Source: Bacteroidota bacterium
GTDB lineage: Bacteria; Bacteroidota; Bacteroidia; Bacteroidales; B18-G4
Assembly (NCBI GenBank): GCA_030635045.1
Contig: DAOVZP010000096.1
Coordinates: 1 to 6,542 of the forward strand
DNA length: 6,542 nucleotides
Direction of reading: 5' to 3'
Under the pieces are notes generated by a model. It had not been told where the DNA came from and did not search any database. It worked only from the letters and a program-made list of their open reading frames with translations. The position numbers and the translations under genes are program-made. Shown in pieces: positions 1-5,235 of the stretch (positions are counted from its first letter, which is position 1; each line of letters starts with the position of its first letter).

Positions 1-217
1 ATACCTCATCTACCCTTGCCCATTCCGGGCCATTCTTTACCCAATTAATAAACACCTCCATGATATCCGGATCAGCCTCAGCTTCAATGTAAACAGAGCC
101 ATCACGCTCGTTCTTCACAAAACCTTTCACACCCAATTCCATTGCAGTCTTTTGTGTGTAAAACCGAAAACCCACTCCCTGGACTTTTCCGCTTACTCTG
201 ATCGAATAGCTATTCAT
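1..217 (-). CDS. acyP: Acylphosphatase, C-terminus cut by window edge
   Basis: Small cytoplasmic enzyme that hydrolyses the carboxyl-phosphate bond of acylphosphates. The visible 72 residues begin [20 protein letters not shown] and contain the acylphosphatase signature VQGVGFR (residues 12-18). Arg18 in it corresponds to the phosphate-binding arginine of the family, and Asn36 in [11 protein letters not shown] to the catalytic asparagine. Family members are about 90-100 residues, so roughly the last 20 are missing beyond the left edge. The ATG at 215-217 is the natural start because it sits the usual distance before the signature. No Shine-Dalgarno sequence is visible, which is common in Bacteroidota. 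The gene lies 106 bases downstream of the 189-residue gene in the same orientation, across a repeat-filled spacer, so co-transcription is possible but not shown. Both key catalytic residues are present, so the enzyme is probably active. Confidence 0.95.
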   Translation of the reverse strand, partial: MNSYSIRVSGKVQGVGFRFYTQKTAMELGVKGFVKNERDGSVYIEAEADPDIMEVFINWVKNGPEWARVDEV

Positions 218-235
218 TGTTATTGATTATTTTAC

Positions 236-276
236 CACAAAGGATACACTAAGGATAGCACAAAGTTTCACAAAGG
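236..276. repeat. CACAAAG-type repeats, four copies about 11 bases apart
   Basis: CACAAAGG (236), CACTAAGG (247), CACAAAG (259) and CACAAAGG (269) are spaced 11, 12 and 10 bases apart. They sit in the spacer before the acylphosphatase start, directly next to heptamer array C. Similar CACAAAG-rich intergenic runs are, from memory, seen in other environmental bacterial genomes. No promoter with correct spacing could be built from the TTTG motifs on the minus strand. Confidence 0.85.
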
Positions 277-280
277 CTGT

Positions 281-327
281 CAACTGTCAACCATCCCAAC
301 ACTCAACACTCAAAACTCAAAACTCAT
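281..327. repeat. Heptamer array C, about 6-7 units with one slip
   Basis: Plus-strand units begin CAAC at 281 and 288, then after a 2-base slip CAAC at 297 and 304 and CAAA at 311 and 318, with a decayed unit at 325 (units such as CAACTGT, CAACACT, CAAAACT). The end overlaps the stop codon of the 189-residue gene. It is more degenerate than array A but has the same 7-base period. Confidence 0.85.
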
Positions 328-893
328 TCCCCAAGCCTCTTCATCACCATCATCTCAATCCTTTCATAGAGGGATACAGGTTTTAACGATCGCCAGTTGA
401 ATGCATCAAAGCCGCCGCCAAAGGCAATGTAGTAATCCAGGTGGTTACTGACGAATTCCTCAATAATATGATCCCTGAAATTCAGCGCAACGATCCAGCC
501 ATCTTCAACATCATCGAACCATTCAGAATAATAGTCATTATCGCCGGCATAAAAGTTCAGGATATTATCCCCGATCAGGATAAACCTGTTAATGCCTTCT
601 TCTGCCATCCGGTCGATAAGCTGACGCTTAAGGAAGCTGATGTCGTTATACAGCACATCATTCCACTCACCAAACAATTCAATGATGCAGAAATGCTTGT
701 CGTAATCAACATATAGCACTTTTGAGAACAGGGTTGCCGAGCCGAACTCGTCCCATTGCGGATGTATTACGTAGTTATATATGGCATGCGTAAACTCAAA
801 TTCACTGTACTCCCTTCCATAAAAAGGAGACCGTTCATCCTCACTTGCGAGGTAAAGATGCCGCCAGTTATAGTATGGTTCTATTGAGTGCAA
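324..893 (-). CDS. Conserved protein of unknown function, 189 residues, non-ATG start
   Basis: I do not recognise a named domain. The protein is acidic and aromatic-rich (EPYYNWRHLY, SPFYGREYSEFEFTHAIYNY, DNDYYSEWFDDVEDGW). It has no signal peptide or membrane segment, so it is probably cytoplasmic. Residues 66-115 (HFCIIELFGEWND, then a basic helix, then INRFILIGDNILNF) suggest a beta-alpha-beta arrangement. The low-redundancy sequence resembles, from memory, a hypothetical family conserved in Bacteroidota. No ATG lies near the 5' end: an in-frame TAA lies six codons before the TTG, and the first in-frame ATG is codon 96. The likely start is TTG at 891-893, with CTG or ATT just upstream as alternatives and no clear Shine-Dalgarno sequence. 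It is flanked by a DUF493 gene upstream (93 bases) and acylphosphatase downstream (106 bases). The TGA stop falls at the edge of a heptamer array. Confidence 0.8.
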   Translation of the reverse strand: MHSIEPYYNWRHLYLASEDERSPFYGREYSEFEFTHAIYNYVIHPQWDEFGSATLFSKVLYVDYDKHFCIIELFGEWNDVLYNDISFLKRQLIDRMAEEGINRFILIGDNILNFYAGDNDYYSEWFDDVEDGWIVALNFRDHIIEEFVSNHLDYYIAFGGGFDAFNWRSLKPVSLYERIEMMVMKRLGE

Positions 894-932
894 AATCAGG
901 TGAAATATTTATACTTGTTTTATTAATCGCTA

Positions 933-960
933 CTGGTTGCTGGTTACTGGTTGCTGGTAC
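933..960. repeat. Heptamer array B, 4 units
   Basis: Four units CTGGTTG, CTGGTTA, CTGGTTG and CTGGTAC start at 933, 940, 947 and 954, in exact 7-base register. The complement reads as CAACCAG and TAACCAG units. The array lies between the DUF493 stop and the start of the 189-residue gene. Confidence 0.9.
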
Positions 961-986
961 TGTTGCTGATCTGTTGAACTTTGCAG

Positions 987-1295
987 CTACAATGCAAATT
1001 TTAACCCAGACACTTTGCGAAGCTCGGTATACAGCTTCTCTAGTATCTCCTGGCTTACTATATCAACACTGACAGTATAGCTCAGGTATTTACCACCTGA
1101 ACTGGATTTGGTGCGCCAGTTAGAAAAGGGAACTTCAAATTTCTTGAATAACTCTTCCATTGCAGCAATGCTATCATCCGATTTTATGCTTGCCAGTATA
1201 ATAGCTTTCAAATCAAACTTGACCGGGTAATTCACTGATTGCCTGTTAAAAAGGTTACATACCTTTCCGTCGCCATTTCCTCCCTTATGTTCCAT
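987..1295 (-). CDS. DUF493 / YbeD-like family protein
   Basis: A small soluble protein of 102 residues. Residues 23-102 match the DUF493 (YbeD-like) fold: a first strand [10 protein letters not shown], a helix around [13 protein letters not shown], the conserved [13 protein letters not shown] strand, then [20 protein letters not shown] as last helix and strand. This is the ferredoxin-like alpha/beta arrangement of the family. The biochemical role is poorly defined; a small-molecule or regulatory role has been suggested for relatives. The first 22 residues are a variable, Gly- and Asn-rich lead. The start chosen is ATG at 1293-1295. A GGGAGG at 1279-1284 lies inside the gene and only two bases before an out-of-frame ATG, so it does not argue for another start. 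No neighbour clarifies the function. Confidence 0.9.
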   Translation of the reverse strand: MEHKGGNGDGKVCNLFNRQSVNYPVKFDLKAIILASIKSDDSIAAMEELFKKFEVPFSNWRTKSSSGGKYLSYTVSVDIVSQEILEKLYTELRKVSGLKFAL

Positions 1296-1321
1296 ATCTC
1301 AAAATTTATTTTTTTAACTAC

Positions 1322-1405
1322 CTACCGCCTACTGTCTACTGCCTACTGTCTACTGTCTACTGCCTACTGCCAACTGTCTACTGCCTACCGCCTACTTCCT
1401 ACAGC
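1322..1405. repeat. Heptamer array A, 12 units
   Basis: Twelve 7-base units with plus-strand form C(T/A)AC-N3, mostly CTACTGC or CTACTGT. They start at 1322, 1329 and every 7 bases to 1399 with no slip in register; eleven begin CTAC and one (1371) CAAC. The array fills most of the spacer between the LpxR-like stop and the DUF493 start. It is not a CRISPR array, because there are no unique spacers, and no hairpin is evident. Confidence 0.95.
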
Positions 1406-1417
1406 CCGCAATCTTCC

Positions 1418-2662
1418 CTAAAAGCAGTACGTCAAATTAAGGTGTCCCCACCTGAAATGATGTGCATTCTTAAATTCAGGGCTGATATAAAACTGTTCAT
1501 ACATTAATCCCAATTGTTTAAATGCCAGGTATATGCCGAAGCTGGCCTGAAGCAGTAACCTTTCAATGTCCTCTGCCGGGATGGTATATTTACTGGTCTT
1601 ATTGAACACCCCACCCTGCAGGGTAGCATCGTATAAGACCATCTTCACCTTAGCGCTTGCAAAGATACCATATTGCCATTTAAGTCCTTTGGCACCTTCT
1701 GTTGAATTTTCTGTTGCCAGTCCCGGCATTGAAAAATATGGGTTCAATTTCCCGGCCCTGATCCTCAGTCCACCTCCGGCATTGGTGTAAAGGGTGCCAA
1801 GCTGGCCCTCAGCAAAAACATTCAGGTCGAAAACTCCAGGGTTATAAAGCCCTTTTTCAACCAGGGCTGTATAATTAAGCACCAGGTCACTCTGTATCTG
1901 GTTTTCCCAGCCGACCGGAGGAATATCGTGGATCTGATCCTGTACAAATCCTCCCAGGGAGCCGGGCCCGATCAAACCGACCTGCAACTCAGAATACTGC
2001 CTGTACCTGTGCTTGCTGCTCAATGTGTTCTTAAAATGCCCGAGATACAGGTAGGCGGCAAAAGGCCTGTCGCCATCCTGGACATTGATGGTATCCGGGT
2101 TCGTCGGGGTATACATGTTTTGCACGAAGGTCATTCCATGGTAGTTCATGGAGTATTTCCTGTATGGCAACATGGTGTAGCTTAGAGGGGAAGAAGCGAA
2201 AATGGATACGATATAATCGATACGGATACCGTTGGTGTAGTAATAATCTGTATTGTTAAAGATATCATTGTCAAAGTTTACCCCGATATAGCGGTTTGTG
2301 CTTACATAGCTAATGGCATAAAAAGCTTCTTCAGTTTGCTCCCGTTCATCTATTTCCGGCAGTTCCTCACTGAAGGTGATGCTGCCTGCCGATCTTACAG
2401 ATATGCCGTTTATTGTATCTCTTTTGACAACTATAATGACTTTCTCCTCTTGTTGCTGTTGCTCTTCCGGGGTTTTCACAATTATGGCAGGTGGTATATA
2501 TGCCAGCCTGATTGACGGAACCTGAGGGGGTATCCAGTCGGCCACATATTTTTCCTGAGGAGATAAACGGTTCTCATCAGCAAGTGTGCTTACATTTCCA
2601 TCCCGGCAGGAGGGAAGAAGCAAGATAAGCAGAAGCAGGTATGTTAGCCGGTCAGCTTTCAA
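1418..2662 (-). CDS. LpxR-like lipid A deacylase family (DUF2219) outer-membrane protein with lipoprotein signal
   Basis: Predicted outer-membrane beta-barrel of the LpxR family, whose founding member removes the 3'-acyloxyacyl chain of lipid A. Family motifs: [23 protein letters not shown] (129-150), where Asn132-Asp133 match the Asn-Asp active-site pair of Lpx[14 protein letters not shown] (196-208); and [13 protein letters not shown]...[13 protein letters not shown] (225-255), with His245 and Glu253 as candidate catalytic residues needing alignment. The chain ends in Phe after alternating strands, as barrels do. Residues 1-19 ([11 protein letters not shown]) form a lipoprotein signal with lipidated Cys19. 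About 100 hydrophilic residues, including a Q/E-rich stretch near 66-73, precede the barrel; this extension is unusual against classic LpxR, which has an ordinary signal peptide and about 320 residues. The start is TTG at 2660-2662, since an in-frame TAA lies five codons upstream and the signal peptide begins right there. It follows the E1 gene by 40 bases, so co-transcription is likely. Deacylase activity and substrate are inferred. Confidence 0.88.
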   Translation of the reverse strand: MKADRLTYLLLLILLLPSCRDGNVSTLADENRLSPQEKYVADWIPPQVPSIRLAYIPPAIIVKTPEEQQQQEEKVIIVVKRDTINGISVRSAGSITFSEELPEIDEREQTEEAFYAISYVSTNRYIGVNFDNDIFNNTDYYYTNGIRIDYIVSIFASSPLSYTMLPYRKYSMNYHGMTFVQNMYTPTNPDTINVQDGDRPFAAYLYLGHFKNTLSSKHRYRQYSELQVGLIGPGSLGGFVQDQIHDIPPVGWENQIQSDLVLNYTALVEKGLYNPGVFDLNVFAEGQLGTLYTNAGGGLRIRAGKLNPYFSMPGLATENSTEGAKGLKWQYGIFASAKVKMVLYDATLQGGVFNKTSKYTIPAEDIERLLLQASFGIYLAFKQLGLMYEQFYISPEFKNAHHFRWGHLNLTYCF

Positions 2663-2702
2663 AACGAAACAAAATTAAGTCATTTCCGGCATTGCTCCGG
2701 GC

Positions 2703-5123
2703 TTAAAAGATCTTAGGATACTTTTCGGGATCTATATCATGCATAATGTTGTACACTTCATCGAACACATCTTCTGCATTGGGATTGGAGAAATAGTCCC
2801 CGTCACTGCTGTAGGCGGCCCGGTGGGCATGCCCTGTAAGGGTTGCAGGCTGGGCGTCGAGGTAGAAGAATGCTTTTTGTTCCTCCAAAACTTTTTGCAT
2901 CATATAGGCAGTGGCCCCGCCCGGCACATCTTCATCAAAGAAAAGTACCTTATTGGTCTTTTTTACAGACTCGAGGATGAGGTGGCCAACATCAAATGGC
3001 AGCAGGCTTTGCACATCGATCAGTTCAACATCGATATCAAACTCCTTGAGCTGGGCAACGGCATCTTCTGCTATTCTGACACAGGAACCATATGTGACAA
3101 GCGTAATGTCGGAACCATGCTTTAGTATTTCCGGTTTGCCAACAGGCACCCTGAACTCTCCGAGGTTCGACGGAAGTCTTTCGCGCAGGCGGTATGCATT
3201 GAGTGGTTCTATGATAAGCGCCGGCTCGTCGGATGCCAGCATAGTATTGTAAAATCCTGCGGCCTGTGTAAGGTTCCGCGGAACAAGCACATGCACGCCC
3301 CTTATGGAGTTTATGACCATAGACAAAGGTGAACCTGAATGCCAGATCCCTTCAAGCCTGTGTCCCCTGGTGCTGATTATGAGCGGGGCCTTCTGACGGC
3401 CCTTGGTGCGGTAGCGCACGGTTGCAAGGTCGTCACTAAGTACCTGAAGTCCGTAAAGCAGGTAATCAAAATACTGGATCTCTGCCATTGGGCGCAATCC
3501 TCTCATGGCCATGCCAAGTCCCTGCCCGAGGATGGTGGCTTCCCGTATACCGGTATCGAAAATGCGCAGTTCACCATACTTTTCCTGAAGGCCTTCCATG
3601 GTCTGGTTCACACCGCCTATCTTTCCCACATCTTCCCCAAATGCACATACCAGCGGGTTATTCTCAAAGATATGGTCGAAATTCATTTTCAGTATTTCCC
3701 TTCCGGGGATGGAAGGTGCATCATCAGCATATTCAGGGAGAACTTCAGCTACCTTGAGTGCCGATTGCTCCGATTCGCTCCAGAGATGTGCATTATAGGC
3801 TTCATGGTTTTCACCGGCCACCTTATCGCGCCAGGCCATGACATTCTTTTTTAATGAATTCTGCGGGTTACTGCATGAATCGCATATCAGCCTCAATATC
3901 TTTTTTCCTGACGACATGATATCCTTCCATATCGGTTCACCGACCATGGCCAACTCTTCCTTGATGGCATCGATGCGGCTGGTCATAGCGCAGTTGCATG
4001 TGGTGATATCGACCATACGCAGGAAATCATCCCGCTTATCTGTTAATGGTTTTTGAAATCTGGCCCAGGCTGCCTTTTTTGCATCCCTTGCTTTCTTTGC
4101 CGCTTCTTTCTCGATATTGTCGAGGGTTGCTGCATTCGCATATTTCTCTTTCAGTATCCACGCACGCATCATTGTTATGCAATCATGATCTGCTTCCCAT
4201 TTGAGGCGTTCTTCGCTTTTGTACCTTTCATGGGAGCCGGATGTGGAATGCCCCTGTGGCTGTGTTAACTCTTCAACATGGAATATGGCAGGAACGTGTT
4301 CCGTACGACATAGTGCAATGCCTTCATCATATGTTTGGCAAAGTGCAGGGTAATCCCAGCCTTTAACTTTGTATATACGGTATCCATTACTGTCTTTAGA
4401 CTTTTCAAATCCCTTTAGCGCTTCTGAAATGCTGCTTTTAATGGTTTGGAATTCCTTTGGGACAGAAATTCCCCAGCCATCATCCCAGATTGATATCGCC
4501 ATGGGTATCTGCATAACACCGGCCGCATTGATGGTTTCCCAGAATACTCCTTCTGAGGTGCTTGCATCTCCTATGGTGCCAAAGGCAACCTCATTACCCT
4601 TATCAGAGAATTTGCCGAATTTCCTGAGCCCTTTGTTCAGCCTGAAATGCTTCGATGCCATTGCCAATCCCAGCAGGCGTGGCATTTGGCCGGCAGTAGG
4701 GGAGATGTCGGCCGAGGAATTCTTTCGCTTGGTAAGGTCAAGCCATTCACCATGCTCATCCAGGCATTGTGTAGCAAAATGATTGTTCATCATTCGTCCG
4801 CCCGTGCCCGGGTTGGCTGCCTCATCAGTATCGCCATAAAGCTGTGAAAAAAGCTCCTCCAGGCTCATCATGCCTGTTGCCAGCATGAATGTCTGGTCGC
4901 GGTAATACCCTGATCGCCAGTCGCCGTCTTTAAAGGCCCTGGCCATTGCCAGCTGTGGCACTTCCTTGCCGTCCCCGAATATGCCGAATTTAGCCTTCCC
5001 TGAAAGCACTTCACGGCGGCCCAGGATGCTGGCCTGCCTGCTTTCATTGGCTATTCTGTAGTCGTTTAGGATCTCTTCTTTCGTCAGGCTTATCCCTTGT
5101 ATTTTGGTTTTCTCTGCTGGCAT
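2703..5123 (-). CDS. Fused E1 alpha/beta subunit of a 2-oxoacid (probably branched-chain) dehydrogenase
   Basis: Thiamine-diphosphate E1 that decarboxylates a 2-oxoacid and passes the acyl group to a lipoyl E2; the likely substrate is a branched-chain oxoacid from Val, Leu or Ile, inferred from similarity. Residues about 1-370 are E1-alpha-like: the cofactor motif starts at GDASTSEG (185-192) and ends at WDDGWGIS (213-220), and the loop GHSTSGSHERYKS (291-303) carries the catalytic-type His291. Residues about 470-800 are E1-beta-like: FGEDVG (495-500, cofactor-binding Glu497), the GHRLEGIWHSGSP loop with His595, then a transketolase C-terminal domain ending PATLTGHAHRAAYSSDGDYF. The linker (about 370-470) is longer than a simple fusion needs and holds Cys376/Cys378 and Cys414/Cys417. 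Single-chain E1s are common in Bacteroidota. No E2 or E3 gene is in the window. The ATG at 5121-5123 lies about 25 bases after the -7 box of a good promoter. Pyruvate or another oxoacid as substrate cannot be excluded. Confidence 0.93.
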   Translation of the reverse strand: MPAEKTKIQGISLTKEEILNDYRIANESRQASILGRREVLSGKAKFGIFGDGKEVPQLAMARAFKDGDWRSGYYRDQTFMLATGMMSLEELFSQLYGDTDEAANPGTGGRMMNNHFATQCLDEHGEWLDLTKRKNSSADISPTAGQMPRLLGLAMASKHFRLNKGLRKFGKFSDKGNEVAFGTIGDASTSEGVFWETINAAGVMQIPMAISIWDDGWGISVPKEFQTIKSSISEALKGFEKSKDSNGYRIYKVKGWDYPALCQTYDEGIALCRTEHVPAIFHVEELTQPQGHSTSGSHERYKSEERLKWEADHDCITMMRAWILKEKYANAATLDNIEKEAAKKARDAKKAAWARFQKPLTDKRDDFLRMVDITTCNCAMTSRIDAIKEELAMVGEPIWKDIMSSGKKILRLICDSCSNPQNSLKKNVMAWRDKVAGENHEAYNAHLWSESEQSALKVAEVLPEYADDAPSIPGREILKMNFDHIFENNPLVCAFGEDVGKIGGVNQTMEGLQEKYGELRIFDTGIREATILGQGLGMAMRGLRPMAEIQYFDYLLYGLQVLSDDLATVRYRTKGRQKAPLIISTRGHRLEGIWHSGSPLSMVINSIRGVHVLVPRNLTQAAGFYNTMLASDEPALIIEPLNAYRLRERLPSNLGEFRVPVGKPEILKHGSDITLVTYGSCVRIAEDAVAQLKEFDIDVELIDVQSLLPFDVGHLILESVKKTNKVLFFDEDVPGGATAYMMQKVLEEQKAFFYLDAQPATLTGHAHRAAYSSDGDYFSNPNAEDVFDEVYNIMHDIDPEKYPKIF

Positions 5124-5148
5124 GATATTATTGTTGCTATATCAGTAA

Positions 5149-5179
5149 CAAATCTAAGGCAAAAAGGTTGAAAATCAAA
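5149..5179 (-). promoter_or_regulatory. Bacteroidota-type promoter for the E1 (and LpxR-like) genes
   Basis: On the minus strand, TTTG (5179-5176) is followed by exactly 19 bases and then TAGATTTG (5156-5149). This fits the established Bacteroidota housekeeping consensus TTTG-N19-TAnnTTTG in both boxes and in spacing. Transcription would begin near 5143, giving a leader of about 20 bases before the E1 ATG at 5123. The -33 box overlaps the terminator T-tract of the upstream gene. Confidence 0.75.
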
Positions 5180-5213
5180 AAGGGTTGCCAACCCTAATAA
5201 GGTTGGCAACCCT
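5171..5213 (-). terminator. Intrinsic terminator of the PspC-family gene
   Basis: Perfect 13-base inverted repeat: AGGGTTGCCAACC (5181-5193) and GGTTGGCAACCCT (5201-5213), with a 7-base loop. Read on the minus strand, the stem is followed at once by TTTTGATTTT (5180-5171). It lies 22 bases after the stop of the PspC-family gene. On the plus strand the stem is followed by AATATAAAA, a poor T-tract, so termination should favour the minus strand. Confidence 0.85.
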
Positions 5214-5217
5214 AATA
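5183..5217. repeat. Two tandem copies of an 18-base unit, each with a near-palindromic core
   Basis: GGTTGCCAACCCTAATA (5183-5199) and GGTTGGCAACCCTAATA (5201-5217) are direct repeats 18 bases apart with one mismatch. Each core, GGTTG-N-CAACC, is also an odd-length palindrome. The same bases can therefore be read as the terminator stem, a tandem duplication, or two operator-like sites. Confidence 0.8.
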
Positions 5218-5235
5218 TAAAATCGTCGATGTTCG

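Noticed and set aside
236..276. Possible acylphosphatase promoter made from CTTTGTG motifs on the minus strand
   Set aside because: TTTG motifs are abundant there because of the repeat, but none lies about 19 bases from a TAnnTTTG match; TATCCTTTG has three spacer bases, not two.
441..716. Plus-strand open frame of 91 residues
   Set aside because: It is antisense to the 189-residue gene, whose composition and intact frame are far more protein-like.
1279..1284. GGGAGG as a Shine-Dalgarno site for a start inside the DUF493 gene
   Set aside because: It is only two bases from an out-of-frame ATG whose frame stops after about 14 codons, and it is in the wrong place for the real frame.
281..1405. 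CRISPR array
   Set aside because: The units are 7 bases and directly adjacent, with no unique spacers and no cas genes nearby.
1239..1421. Plus-strand open frame encoding a repeated [11 protein letters not shown] peptide
   Set aside because: It is a by-product of array A: a 7-base repeat without stops gives a 7-residue repeat in every frame. It overlaps the DUF493 gene and has no family resemblance.
1613..1624. Perfect 12-base palindrome ACCCTGCAGGGT
   Set aside because: It lies inside the LpxR-like coding sequence, encodes an ordinary LQGG segment and has no T-tract. It is probably chance.
2685..2701. Possible hairpin CCGG...CCGG after the E1 stop
   Set aside because: The stem is only 4 base pairs and no T-run follows. 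It is too weak for a terminator and fits co-transcription with the LpxR-like gene.
3339..3854. Plus-strand open frame of 171 residues
   Set aside because: It is antisense to the E1 gene, whose frame carries clear conserved motifs. The plus-strand product has no recognisable domain.
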